From: CALCLY01 sp900552775
Lineage (GTDB): Bacteria; Bacillota; Clostridia; UMGS1883; UMGS1540
NCBI GenBank assembly: GCA_937966555.1
Contig: CALCLY010000012.1
Span: 62,001 to 126,000 of the forward strand
Direction: 5' to 3'
Length of the DNA: 64,000 nt
Part shown: one piece after another, positions 9,201 to 17,823 of the stretch
Position numbering within the stretch: the stretch's first letter is position 1
Layout: every line of letters begins with the position of its first letter
Notes under the pieces: model-generated
Seen by the model: the letters and a program-made list of their open reading frames with translations, nothing else
Database searches by the model: none
What the model was told of the DNA's origin: nothing
Made by a program: the position numbers and the translations under genes

Positions 9201-10493
9201 ATGATTTTTAAAAATATAACTTTAATCGATGAAAATATGGTACCGTGTGAAAACATGTTTCTCGCAACACGGGACAATAAAATTGAATATATCGGCAGGG
9301 AAGAGCCGAAAAAAGATTACGGAAGAGTTATAGACGGCAAAAACCGTCTTCTCATACCGGCTTTTTATAATGCGCATACGCACAGCCCCATGCAGCTTTT
9401 GCGCGGTTACGGTGAAAATCTCAGCCTGATGGACTGGCTTTTCAAACGAATTTTCCCGTTTGAAGCACAGCTTAATTCAAATGATATATACTTCGGTGCG
9501 CTTATGCACACAGCGGAGATGGCAAGGTTTGGCATAGTGGGAGCCACGGATATGTATAAAGACGGCATGTCGCTTTGCCGTGCTTTTGCCGACGGAGGTG
9601 TAAAAGGCAATATTTCGACAGGCTGCACATGCTTTGACGACAGAGAGTTTTCCGAAATGCACGACTATGAAGAAACACTTTCCATGCTTTCGGAATATAA
9701 AGGGTATGACAATGGCAGAATAATGCCTGAGTTTTCGCTTCATGCAGAATATACTTCAACCCCAAAAATTGTTGAGACTCTGGCAAATACGGCAAAACGT
9801 GTCGGCACAAGAATGAATGTTCACGTTTCAGAAACGGAAAATGAGGTCAGAGAGTGCAAAGAACGCCGTGACGGGAAAAGCCCGGTTAAGTATTTTGCCG
9901 ATCTCGGGCTTTTTGACGTGCCTTCGACAGCGGCACACTGCGTGCATATAGATGATGAGGACATAGAAATTCTTAAAAGTCACGGAGTGAGTGTTGCCAC
10001 CTGTCCGAAGAGTAATTTGAAACTTGCAAGCGGTGTGTGCCCAGCTGACAAGCTTTTGAAAAAAGGCGTAAATCTTGCTTTGGGAACAGACGGCACGGCA
10101 AGCAATAACAACCTGAATATGCTGGAAGAGATAAAGTTTTTTGCATTGATTCACAAAGGAATAAGCGCAGACCCAAAAATAATTACCCCCGCAGAGGCTC
10201 TTTATGCCGCAACGCGCGCCGGAGCACTTTCTCAGGGGAGAGAGGACTGCGGTATTCTTAAAGAAGGTTTCAGGGCAGATATTGCAATGCTCGATATAAG
10301 CGATGTATATATGAAACCCGTGCACAATATTCTTAATAACCTTATTTATTCTGCGGCAGGTACGGACGTGTGCATGACAATATGTGACGGAAAAATTTTG
10401 TATGAAAACGGAGAATATAAAGCGGTTGATATTGAAAGAGCGGAATATGAGGTTGAAAAATCGAGGAAGAGAATATTAAATGAGCTTTCGTAA
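9201..10493 (+). CDS. mtaD: Amidohydrolase, MTA/SAH deaminase type
   Basis: Metal-dependent deaminase of the TrzN/SsnA amidohydrolase family, most like 5'-methylthioadenosine/S-adenosylhomocysteine deaminase, which turns these adenosine thioethers into inosine forms. The ATG at 9201 (430 residues) is preceded by AAAGGAG; longer upstream starts would read through the promoter. Metal-binding and catalytic blocks are NAHTHSPMQLLRG, HVSETENEV, AAHCVHIDDED and LGTDGTASNN. The substrate is inferred from similarity; other deaminases such as guanine deaminase share the fold but differ in these blocks. Confidence 0.85.
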   Translation: MIFKNITLIDENMVPCENMFLATRDNKIEYIGREEPKKDYGRVIDGKNRLLIPAFYNAHTHSPMQLLRGYGENLSLMDWLFKRIFPFEAQLNSNDIYFGALMHTAEMARFGIVGATDMYKDGMSLCRAFADGGVKGNISTGCTCFDDREFSEMHDYEETLSMLSEYKGYDNGRIMPEFSLHAEYTSTPKIVETLANTAKRVGTRMNVHVSETENEVRECKERRDGKSPVKYFADLGLFDVPSTAAHCVHIDDEDIEILKSHGVSVATCPKSNLKLASGVCPADKLLKKGVNLALGTDGTASNNNLNMLEEIKFFALIHKGISADPKIITPAEALYAATRAGALSQGREDCGILKEGFRADIAMLDISDVYMKPVHNILNNLIYSAAGTDVCMTICDGKILYENGEYKAVDIERAEYEVEKSRKRILNELS

Positions 10494-10534
10494 ATTTTGG
10501 CTGCATCGGATTGAGCGGCAGACAGGAGGGGCTT

Positions 10535-11815
10535 ATGACACTTGCGGCAACATCGTTTATTGTATATGTTATTTTTGCGGTTTTGGTTTGCTCTTTGGCA
10601 AAAAAAGACAGGCTTAACCTTTCCGGAAAATCATTTGTGTTTTTATCTGCCGCAGCGCTTTTGATGAGAATTTTGATAAGCGCTGTATTTGACGGATACG
10701 AAACCGATATGAATTGCTTTAAGGCATGGAGCGGCTATGCGGCATCGGTTTTACCGTGGGATTTTTATGACAGCGTATGGTGCGATTATCCGCCGGGATA
10801 TCTTTATATACTTTCTTTGGTAGGATTTTTGAAAAACATCTTCGGCGATATATCACCAATGTTTTACAGGGTCCTTATAAAACTGCCTGCTTGTCTGTGC
10901 GACGTTTTTACGGCATGGTTTATATTTAAAATACCAAACAAAAAAAGAGTATATCCGGGATGTGCCTCAGTTTTGTATTTGTTTTGCCCGGCTCTGATTG
11001 CAAACTCCGCGGTTTGGGGTCAGGTTGACTCTGTTTTTACGCTTTTTATATGTCTTTTTGCTTTTGCTCTTTGTGAGAGGAAATATTACAGAGCTGCCCT
11101 GTACTTTGCGGCGGCTGTATTGCTTAAAGTCCAGGCATTGATGTTTGCGCCGCTGTGTATTTATGTTTTAATAAAAAGAACGGGTGAGGAAAAAGGAATT
11201 TTTAAAAAATTCTGTGTTTGCGTGTGTATTTTTGCGGCTGTGGCCGCACTGGGAGTTTTGCCTTATGCGGCAAAACAGCCGCCGGGCTTTTTGTTTAAGC
11301 TGTATTTCGCAACGGCGGGGCAGTATCCGTATGCTTCGCTTAATGCCTTTAACTTTTTTTCAATGATAGGAAAAAACCTTGCGCCGTCTTCGGGTTTGTA
11401 TTTAGGGATATCATATAGATGTCTCGGGTTTGTTAATATAGGAATATCGGTTTTTCTCTGCGGAATTCTATATATAAAAAACTGCAAAAAAGGTTCCGAA
11501 TTTTATTGCGCGGCACTTTTGATTATGCTGATATTTACATTTGCGTCTGACATGCATGAAAGGTATTTGTTCTCTGCCATAGCGCTTTTTGCGGCTTCAT
11601 ATGCGCAAAGCGGAGACGGACGTTCTTTGGCGGCTGCGGGGCTTGCGGCATTTTCGCAATTTGTCAATGTTTCGTATCTTTATTATCTCAATACGCTGGG
11701 AACGGTTCATATTCCTCCTTCGGATGCGGTTTTACGCATATTTTCGGCTTTTACGGTAGCTGCGGCATTGGCGGCTTTAATATTTTTTATACCGAGAAAG
11801 GAAACGGATAAATGA
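10535..11815 (+). CDS. Multi-spanning glycosyltransferase, Gpi18-like
   Basis: An integral membrane protein of 426 residues with around ten hydrophobic segments and few charged loops. An acidic segment after the second helix (YETDMNCFKAW) and WCDYPPGYLYIL resemble the polyprenyl-phosphate-sugar-dependent GT-C family containing Gpi18 (COG5542). The ATG at 10535 has AGGAGG 5 nt upstream; a GC-rich 24-nt in-frame extension is less likely. The stop overlaps the next gene by 4 nt (ATGA), so the two are translationally coupled. It probably transfers a mannose-type sugar from a lipid carrier outside the membrane; donor and acceptor are unknown. Confidence 0.7.
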   Translation: MTLAATSFIVYVIFAVLVCSLAKKDRLNLSGKSFVFLSAAALLMRILISAVFDGYETDMNCFKAWSGYAASVLPWDFYDSVWCDYPPGYLYILSLVGFLKNIFGDISPMFYRVLIKLPACLCDVFTAWFIFKIPNKKRVYPGCASVLYLFCPALIANSAVWGQVDSVFTLFICLFAFALCERKYYRAALYFAAAVLLKVQALMFAPLCIYVLIKRTGEEKGIFKKFCVCVCIFAAVAALGVLPYAAKQPPGFLFKLYFATAGQYPYASLNAFNFFSMIGKNLAPSSGLYLGISYRCLGFVNIGISVFLCGILYIKNCKKGSEFYCAALLIMLIFTFASDMHERYLFSAIALFAASYAQSGDGRSLAAAGLAAFSQFVNVSYLYYLNTLGTVHIPPSDAVLRIFSAFTVAAALAALIFFIPRKETDK

Positions 11816-13455
11816 AAAAGAAATTAAACAGAAAAGATTTTATAATTATCTGTGCGGTAACGGTTTTGTATGCTGTTTTGGCTTTTATAAATCTTGGAGA
11901 TATGCATGCGCCGCAGACAAAACCTGCGGCAGCTGACAGGCTGGCGCTTATGAGGTTTGCCGATACCGAGTCAATAGATGAAATAATATATTACAAAGGG
12001 CTCGGAGACGGTGAAATTGCCGTCTACACTTCAGAAGACGGTGAGGAGTGGGACATTTGCGATTCGTTTGAAACCGGCAATGTTTTTGCATGGAATAAAC
12101 TCGATTGCGCACCCGTGACGCAGTATCTCGGGATAAGCGTAAGCGGAGAAGCGGATATATATGAATTCGGAATCAGAAACATCAGCGGAGAAAATGTAAC
12201 CGTGCCGAACAATTCGCACGAGTGGTTTGATGAGCAGGATATGCTGCCCGATAAAATATCATATAAAAACAGTACGTACTTTGACGAAATATATCACGTT
12301 CGCACCGCTTATGAGCATTTGCACGGAGCGGAACCGTACGAGATAACACATCCGCCGCTCGGAAAAATTCTTATAGCGATAGGAATAAAAATTTTCGGCA
12401 TGACGCCCTTCGGATGGCGCTTTATGGGCACTCTTTTCGGTATAATGATGCTGCCGCTTATGTATGCCTTTGCCAAAAGAATATTCGGAAATTCTTTTAT
12501 CGCTGCTGCTGCAATGCTTTTAATGACATTTGATTTTATGCATTTCACTCAAACAAGGATAGCTACCATAGACTCATTTGCCGTCTTTTTTATAATGCTA
12601 ATGTATTATTTCATGTATATTTATTACGACAGCACCTCGGAAGAACTGCCTATGGGGCGCGCACTCGGTGTTTTGGCTCTTTGCGGATTTTCGTTCGCTT
12701 TGGGGGTTGCCACAAAATGGATTTGTATATATGCCGGTGCGGGGCTTGCCGTTCTTTTTACTTTGGCAACTGTAAGACGCGAAAAAGAGAAAAATGGTCA
12801 GTGGCTCAAAATATGTCTTTGCTGCATTGGATTTTTCATCGCCGTACCGCTTTTGGTGTACTTTTTGTCGTATATACCGTATTATATTGCCGATAAAAGT
12901 CAAAGTCCTTTGAGTATTTTGATTGTAAATCAAAAATATATGATATCTTATCACGGGCATCTTGTAGATGAGCATCCTTTTAAATCGCCGTGGTACGAAT
13001 GGCCGATTGTAAAAAGACCAATATGGTTTTACGGTGCAACGGACAGAGTGGCAGACGGTATGGTTTCAAGTATAGTAAGCTTTGGCAATCCGCTTATTTG
13101 GTGGTGCTGCTCGGCAGCCATGGTGTATCTTATTGTGACAAAAATGAAGAACAGAAAAATGCGCTTTTTGGTGATTGCATTCCTGTCGCAGTTTTTGCCG
13201 TGGGTATTGGTTCCTCGCTCTATGTTTATATACCATTTCTTTGCGAGTGTACCGTTTATTATGCTTGCGCTCTCAGCCGTGTTTGATGAGATTTGCATGA
13301 AATTTAAATGGGGCAGAAAAGCGGTAGTAAGTTTTCTCTCCGTATCCGCATTACTTTTTATTATATTTTACCCCATACTTTCAGGTATGACCGTAAGCCG
13401 CGGATATGTGAACAACTTTTTAAAATGGTTTAAATCGTGGGATATTTCATATTAA
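11812..13455 (+). CDS. Protein O-mannosyltransferase family (GT39) enzyme
   Basis: A GT-C membrane enzyme of 547 residues resembling bacterial PMTs, which use a polyprenyl-phosphate sugar to glycosylate exported proteins. The family signature YFDEIYHV is near residue 157, with the catalytic Asp-Glu pair, followed by THPPLGKILIAIG and FGWRFMGTLFG. It is unusual in carrying about 110 residues between the first helix (ending near residue 28) and the FDE motif. That part is polar and beta-rich (ADIYEFGIRNISG) and looks like a small extracellular sandwich domain. Coupled by a 4-nt overlap to the Gpi18-like gene. Confidence 0.85.
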   Translation: MKKKLNRKDFIIICAVTVLYAVLAFINLGDMHAPQTKPAAADRLALMRFADTESIDEIIYYKGLGDGEIAVYTSEDGEEWDICDSFETGNVFAWNKLDCAPVTQYLGISVSGEADIYEFGIRNISGENVTVPNNSHEWFDEQDMLPDKISYKNSTYFDEIYHVRTAYEHLHGAEPYEITHPPLGKILIAIGIKIFGMTPFGWRFMGTLFGIMMLPLMYAFAKRIFGNSFIAAAAMLLMTFDFMHFTQTRIATIDSFAVFFIMLMYYFMYIYYDSTSEELPMGRALGVLALCGFSFALGVATKWICIYAGAGLAVLFTLATVRREKEKNGQWLKICLCCIGFFIAVPLLVYFLSYIPYYIADKSQSPLSILIVNQKYMISYHGHLVDEHPFKSPWYEWPIVKRPIWFYGATDRVADGMVSSIVSFGNPLIWWCCSAAMVYLIVTKMKNRKMRFLVIAFLSQFLPWVLVPRSMFIYHFFASVPFIMLALSAVFDEICMKFKWGRKAVVSFLSVSALLFIIFYPILSGMTVSRGYVNNFLKWFKSWDISY

Positions 13456-13543
13456 AAAGAAGGAATTTAAGATTAAATAACGAATATTTGAAGTAGAAGA
13501 TGAAAATCTTCAATTGTATTTATTATCGAAGGGATGTGTACTT

Positions 13544-14062
13544 ATGAAGGTAAGGATTTCGGGAAGAAAAATGGAGGTTCAGGACAAACTGATTAAGATT
13601 GCGGAAAAGAAAATCGATAAGCTTTCAAAATTTTTCGGCGATGACGCTGAGGCGGTTATGACATTTTCAGAACAGAAAGACAGCAAAACCGTTGAGATGA
13701 CTATTTTCAGCGCCGGCATGATTTACCGCGCTGAGGAAACTTGCCTTGATGAATATGCGGCAATCGATAAGGTTGTCGATGTTATTGAAAGACAGATAAG
13801 AAAGAATAAAACAAGACTTGAAAAACGTTTGAGAGATACGGCTTTTTCCGTTCCGGATGAAAAACCCGAGGAAGAAGAAAAAGAATTTAAAATAGTGAAA
13901 ACCAAAAAACACGCTCTTAAACCCATGAGCGCTGAAGAAGCAATTTTGCAGATGAACCTTTTGGGACATCAGTTTTTTGTATTTTTAAATGCCGAAACGG
14001 ATGAAGACAATATCGTATATAAACGCCGCGACGGAAATTACGGACTTATAGAAATCGGCTGA
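13544..14062 (+). CDS. hpf: Ribosome hibernation promoting factor, long form
   Basis: Binds the 30S subunit in stationary phase and promotes 100S ribosome dimers. The 172-residue protein has the N-terminal S30AE domain (MKVRISGRKMEVQDKL to about residue 100), a charged linker of glutamate and lysine, and the C-terminal dimerisation domain (KPMSAEEAILQMNLLGHQFFVF). The start at 13544 is chosen because the family begins at this methionine; a GAAGGG element lies upstream. Confidence 0.93.
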   Translation: MKVRISGRKMEVQDKLIKIAEKKIDKLSKFFGDDAEAVMTFSEQKDSKTVEMTIFSAGMIYRAEETCLDEYAAIDKVVDVIERQIRKNKTRLEKRLRDTAFSVPDEKPEEEEKEFKIVKTKKHALKPMSAEEAILQMNLLGHQFFVFLNAETDEDNIVYKRRDGNYGLIEIG

Positions 14063-14085
14063 TTTACGGCAGGACAAGGAATAAA

Positions 14086-14667
14086 ATGAGGATAAAACAG
14101 GCGGTTGTTGTTGAAGGAACATATGACAAAATCAAGCTTTCCGAAGCTTTAAACGCTATGGTTATAACAACAGACGGATTTGACATTATGCATAACACCG
14201 AAAAGCTTGACTATATCAGAAAGCTTGCAAAAACATGCGGCATTGTTGTACTTACGGATTCCGACAGAGCGGGATTTATGATACGTAATTTCATTAAAGG
14301 CGCGGTTCCCGAAGGGGAGGTTTTGCACGCGTTTGTTCCCGATTTAAAGGGAAAGGAAAAACGCAAAAAAAAGCCGTCACGCGAAGGACTTCTGGGAGTT
14401 GAAGGCATGAGCGCGGATATAATAAGAGAAGCACTGATAAAAGCAGGCTGCCGCGAAGATTCCGGAAAGAATAAAGAAAAAATTACAAAGACCGATTTTT
14501 TTGAGGATGGGCTCATAGGCGGAGAATACAGCCGCGAAAAAAGAGATTGTCTTGCAAAAATGCTCGGACTGCCGAAAAGAATTTCCGCGAACGGACTGCT
14601 TGAAGCCGTAAACCGTTTTTTGAGCCGTGAAGAGTATAAAAAGACGGTAACGGAGCTAAATACGTAA
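14086..14667 (+). CDS. rnmV: Ribonuclease M5 (5S rRNA maturation)
   Basis: Toprim-domain nuclease that trims precursor 5S rRNA in Gram-positive bacteria. The Toprim motifs are clear: VVVEGTYDKIKL with the catalytic Glu near residue 10, and VLTDSDRAGFMIR with the DxD near residue 60. The C-terminal DUF4093 part follows (KMLGLPKRISANGLLEAVNRF). At 193 residues it matches the family. It lies 23 nt after hpf, probably in one transcript, and is followed by a hairpin terminator. Confidence 0.94.
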   Translation: MRIKQAVVVEGTYDKIKLSEALNAMVITTDGFDIMHNTEKLDYIRKLAKTCGIVVLTDSDRAGFMIRNFIKGAVPEGEVLHAFVPDLKGKEKRKKKPSREGLLGVEGMSADIIREALIKAGCREDSGKNKEKITKTDFFEDGLIGGEYSREKRDCLAKMLGLPKRISANGLLEAVNRFLSREEYKKTVTELNT

Positions 14668-14670
14668 ATT

Positions 14671-14710
14671 TTTATCGGAGTACGGAAAATACTTGCCGTA
14701 CTCCGATAAA
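14671..14710 (+). terminator. Hairpin terminator after rnmV
   Basis: A perfect 15-bp inverted repeat, TTTATCGGAGTACGG with CCGTACTCCGATAAA, encloses a 10-nt loop. No clear T-run follows, so termination efficiency is uncertain. Confidence 0.6.
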
Positions 14711-14748
14711 TGATTTTGAGAAAATTTATGATAATCGGAAAAAATAAG

Positions 14749-14777
14749 TTGACTTTTATATTATTTTGTGTTACAAT
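14749..14777 (+). promoter_or_regulatory. Sigma-A promoter of the rplU operon
   Basis: TTGACT (14749-14754) and TACAAT (14772-14777) with a 17-nt spacer, about 85 nt before rplU. Confidence 0.75.
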
Positions 14778-14783
14778 ACATAG

Positions 14784-14860
14784 GTAACCGCTTGAGATAT
14801 GGTTTTAAAGCTTTGCGCTGCCATGATCAGCGAGTCCTAATATTATGGGGGGTGTAAAGA
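14784..14860 (+). ncRNA. Ribosomal protein L21 leader
   Basis: The region between the promoter and rplU contains CCGCTTGAGATATGG and CGCTGCCATGATCAGCG, resembling the L21 leader RNA of Bacillota, the presumed autoregulatory binding site of L21. The family assignment is from memory of its conserved core; a covariance search with the L21_leader model would decide it. Confidence 0.6.
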
Positions 14861-15169
14861 ATGTACGCAATTATCGAGACAGGCGGAAAGCAGTATAAGG
14901 TTTCCGAAGGTGATGTAATTTTTGTTGAAAAGCTCGAGGCGGAAGAGGGCGCAAGCGTTTCTTTTGACAAGGTTTTGGCTGTAGGTGCCGAAGACGGACT
15001 TAAAGTCGGCGATGCTGCAAGCAGCGCAAGCGTTTCGGCAAAGGTTCTTAAAAACGGTAAGAATAAAAAGATTATCGTATTTAAGTACAAGCCCAAAAAA
15101 GGCTATCGCAGAAAACAGGGTCACCGTCAGCCTTTCACAAAAGTTCAGATTGAAAAAATCAACGGCTGA
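14861..15169 (+). CDS. rplU: 50S ribosomal protein L21
   Basis: Large-subunit protein L21, 102 residues, with the canonical MYAIIETGGKQYKV start and the GYRRKQGHRQPFTKV C-terminal signature. A strong GGGGGG-type ribosome binding site precedes the ATG. First gene of the rplU-prp-rpmA unit. Confidence 0.98.
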   Translation: MYAIIETGGKQYKVSEGDVIFVEKLEAEEGASVSFDKVLAVGAEDGLKVGDAASSASVSAKVLKNGKNKKIIVFKYKPKKGYRRKQGHRQPFTKVQIEKING

Positions 15170-15174
15170 GTAAA

Positions 15175-15492
15175 ATGACGGAATTGATTTTAAAAAAAGA
15201 AAGCGGCAGTATTGTTTTCTTTGAAGGAAAAGGTCACACAGGATATGCGGAAGAAGGAAGCGACATTGTGTGCGCATCCGTTTCATCCGTTTTGTGGTGC
15301 ACGGTAAACGGACTTATAAATGTCTTGAACATTCCCGTTTCGTATGAGGAAAAAGACGGTTTTTTATCATGTGAGATCCGATGTGCCGGTAGAAAACGAA
15401 CAGAAGCTGATATTTTGCTTCGTTCAATGGAACTCTTTATTGATGAACTTCATAAACAGTATCCCGCATTTGTCAAAAAATCGGAGGTGTAA
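15175..15492 (+). CDS. prp: Ribosomal processing cysteine protease Prp (YsxB)
   Basis: Cysteine protease that removes the N-terminal extension of L27. The catalytic pair is visible in GHTGYAEEGSDIVCASVS: His near residue 22 and Cys near residue 34. Length (105) and position between rplU and rpmA are as in other Bacillota. Its substrate is encoded next door with the matching cleavage sequence. Confidence 0.95.
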   Translation: MTELILKKESGSIVFFEGKGHTGYAEEGSDIVCASVSSVLWCTVNGLINVLNIPVSYEEKDGFLSCEIRCAGRKRTEADILLRSMELFIDELHKQYPAFVKKSEV

Positions 15493-15496
15493 AACC

Positions 15497-15778
15497 ATGT
15501 ATATGCTTAACATTCAGTTATTCGCACATAAAAAGGGTGTTGGTAGCACAAAAAACGGACGTGACAGCGAAAGCAAACGTCTCGGTGTTAAGAAGGCTGA
15601 CGGTCAGTCTGTTTTGGCAGGAAATATTCTTGTAAGACAGAGAGGAACCAAGATTCATCCCGGAATCAACGTAGGCCGCGGCAGTGATGACACGCTTTTT
15701 GCTCTTGAATCGGGCAAAGTTAAATTTGAGCGCGTAGGAAAAGACAAAAAAAGAGTTAGCGTTTATGCTGCACAGTAA
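15497..15778 (+). CDS. rpmA: 50S ribosomal protein L27 with Prp-cleaved extension
   Basis: L27 of 93 residues. The mature sequence HKKGVGSTKNGRDSESKRLG follows a short extension MYMLNIQLF-A, matching the NLQFF-A type site cut by Prp. The start at 15497 has GGAGG 8-12 nt upstream. A longer in-frame ORF reading upstream through prp is a shadow. Confidence 0.97.
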   Translation: MYMLNIQLFAHKKGVGSTKNGRDSESKRLGVKKADGQSVLAGNILVRQRGTKIHPGINVGRGSDDTLFALESGKVKFERVGKDKKRVSVYAAQ

Positions 15779-15822
15779 TCTTTTATCCTGCGGCGTGTGA
15801 ATTAAATTTTATGATTTAAAAG

Positions 15823-15861
15823 AAGCTGTAGCAACATTTATTCGGTTGTCTGCAGCTTTTT
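15823..15861 (+). terminator. Intrinsic terminator after rpmA
   Basis: An imperfect stem (AAGCTGTAG...CTGCAGCTT with CAAC/GTTG inside) ends in a T-run at 15857-15861, closing the L21-L27 transcript before obgE. Confidence 0.6.
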
Positions 15862-15929
15862 GTTTTCAGTCGGCTGTGACGGGATGAACATAATCATTTC
15901 TTTGAACTTCCCGTGCACGGAGGAAAGGT

Positions 15930-15950
15930 ATGAATAAATTATGTTTGTAG
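15930..15950 (+). other. Six-codon upstream ORF overlapping the obgE start
   Basis: ATG at 15930 lies just after GGAGGAAAGGT and encodes MNKLCL followed by TAG at 15948. It overlaps the obgE ATG (15941) in another frame. The strong ribosome binding site serves this ORF at good distance, while it lies about 17 nt from the obgE ATG. Confidence 0.4.
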
Positions 15951-17212
15951 ATACAGCGAGAATTACTCTTTGCGCCGGAAAGGGCGGAAACGGTCTTGTT
16001 TCGTTCAGACGCGAAAAGTATGTCCCCGCAGGCGGACCCGACGGTGGAGACGGAGGAAACGGCGGAAGTATTATATTCGAAGTTGATAAAACGCTCACCA
16101 CCTTAATGGATTTCCGCTATAAAAAGATATATAAAGCACAAAACGGACAGGAGGGCAAGGCACTCAATTCCAGCGGTAAAAGCGGAGAAGACCTTGTTAT
16201 AAAGGTTCCCGAAGGTACGCTCATACGTGATGGCGCAACAAATAGAATTATTGCCGACATGACAGGTGAGAATATGCGCTTTGTTGCCGCAAAAGGCGGC
16301 AGCGGCGGCTGGGGAAACCGCCATTTTGCAACGCCTACGCGTCAGGCGCCGAAGTATGCAAAGCCCGGTTTGCCGGGACAGGAACGTGAAGTGGTTCTTG
16401 AGCTTAAGCTTTTGGCGGATGTAGGTCTTTTGGGTTTCCCGAATGTCGGAAAATCAACACTTTTGTCTGTTGTGAGTCAGGCAAGACCAAAAATCGCCAA
16501 TTACCATTTCACAACTTTGCAGCCGAATCTCGGAGTTGTGACGCATAACGATATGTCTTTTGTTATGGCGGATGTTCCGGGTCTTATAGAGGGTGCCTCA
16601 GACGGTGCGGGAAGAGGTTCGGATTTTCTTCGCCATCTTGACAGAACAAGGCTTTTAATACATGTTGTGGATATTTCGGGCATAGAGGGCAGAGATCCCA
16701 TTGAAGATTTTACGGTAATTAACCGCGAACTTGAAAATTACAGTCCCGAGCTTCTTCTGAGAAAACAGATTGTGGCAGGAAATAAGAGTGATATAATTTG
16801 TAATGAGGGAGCTGCACAACGTTTCAGAGAATTTGTTTTGTCATGCGGATATTCATATTTTGAAATCAGTGCGGCTTCGAGAAAAGGTGTAAAAGAACTT
16901 CTTGACGCCGTAACCGAGACGCTTTCAAAGATACCTCCGGTACCTGTGTATGAACCAGAGATGTCTTTTGACGAGCTGCCTGAAATTGATTATGATTCAT
17001 ATGAAATTAACGTGGTGGACGGAGTGTACGAAATAAGCGGACCGTATACACAAAAACTCATCAGTGCCGTAAACTTCGGTGATGACGAATCCGTTGCTTA
17101 TTTTCAGCGCTGCATCAGAAACCGCGGTATAATAGATGAACTTGAAAAAATGGGTATAGAAGAGGGCGATACCGTGCGCTTTGATGATATTGAGTTTGAT
17201 TTTATACACTGA
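15941..17212 (+). CDS. obgE: GTPase ObgE/CgtA
   Basis: Ribosome-associated GTPase involved in 50S assembly and stress control. The order is a glycine-rich Obg domain (GGDGGNGG and WGNRHFATPTRQAP, residues 1-158), a GTPase domain with G1 GFPNVGKST near 165 and G3 DVPGLIEG, and a C-terminal OCT domain (about 340-423). The 423-residue length is normal for Bacillota. The start at MFVDTARI is set by family conservation, despite the best Shine-Dalgarno being 17 nt away. First of obgE-nadD-yqeK. Confidence 0.97.
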   Translation: MFVDTARITLCAGKGGNGLVSFRREKYVPAGGPDGGDGGNGGSIIFEVDKTLTTLMDFRYKKIYKAQNGQEGKALNSSGKSGEDLVIKVPEGTLIRDGATNRIIADMTGENMRFVAAKGGSGGWGNRHFATPTRQAPKYAKPGLPGQEREVVLELKLLADVGLLGFPNVGKSTLLSVVSQARPKIANYHFTTLQPNLGVVTHNDMSFVMADVPGLIEGASDGAGRGSDFLRHLDRTRLLIHVVDISGIEGRDPIEDFTVINRELENYSPELLLRKQIVAGNKSDIICNEGAAQRFREFVLSCGYSYFEISAASRKGVKELLDAVTETLSKIPPVPVYEPEMSFDELPEIDYDSYEINVVDGVYEISGPYTQKLISAVNFGDDESVAYFQRCIRNRGIIDELEKMGIEEGDTVRFDDIEFDFIH

Positions 17213-17241
17213 TTTTTTTGAGACGGGCGGAGAATTGAATT

Positions 17242-17823
17242 ATGAAAAAAATCGGAATTTACGGCGGAACTTTTGATCCGATTCATTTTGGACATATCAA
17301 AGCTGCTGAAAATGTACTGAAAACATTGCGGCTTGACCTTATTATTTTTGTTCCGGCAGGAATGCCGCCGCATAAAGAAGGCAAATACAATATAACGGCA
17401 GGGGACAGGCTTTTGATGTGTAAGCTTGCCACGGAAAATAATCCCCGTTTTATTGTGTCAGACTATGAAGTGCGTCACGGGGGCAAAAGTTATACGTATA
17501 AAACTCTTGAGTTTTTTAAACGTGAATTTCCGGGGGACGAGCTGTTTTTTATTATGGGTGACGAAGCTTACGCCGGTTTTAGCACATGGAAGAAACCGGA
17601 AACGATTCGTTCTTTGGCGAAGCTTATAGTTGTAAAAAGAACGGGCGAGAATTTAAAAGACAGCGATACGGTTATACTTGTGGAAGAAGAGCCTTTTATT
17701 GTTTCTTCAAGTGAAGTAAGAAATATAGCTGTATGCGGAGGTTCGCTCATAGGACTTGTTCCGCAGGCAGTTTGTGAATACATAGAGAAAAATAATTTAT
17801 ATCGGAGTGAAAAAACTAAATGA
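17242..17823 (+). CDS. nadD: Nicotinate-nucleotide adenylyltransferase
   Basis: Converts nicotinate mononucleotide to deamido-NAD in NAD synthesis. The nucleotidyltransferase motif GGTFDPIHFGH is at residues 8-18, FVPAGMPPHK near 36, and the second motif SSSEVRN near 153. At 193 residues it has the usual size. It overlaps yqeK by 4 nt (ATGA). Confidence 0.96.
   Translation: MKKIGIYGGTFDPIHFGHIKAAENVLKTLRLDLIIFVPAGMPPHKEGKYNITAGDRLLMCKLATENNPRFIVSDYEVRHGGKSYTYKTLEFFKREFPGDELFFIMGDEAYAGFSTWKKPETIRSLAKLIVVKRTGENLKDSDTVILVEEEPFIVSSSEVRNIAVCGGSLIGLVPQAVCEYIEKNNLYRSEKTK

Noticed and set aside
9828..10325. 165-codon minus-strand frame opposite the amidohydrolase gene
   Set aside because: Composition is that of a complementary-strand shadow, with no plausible start signal.
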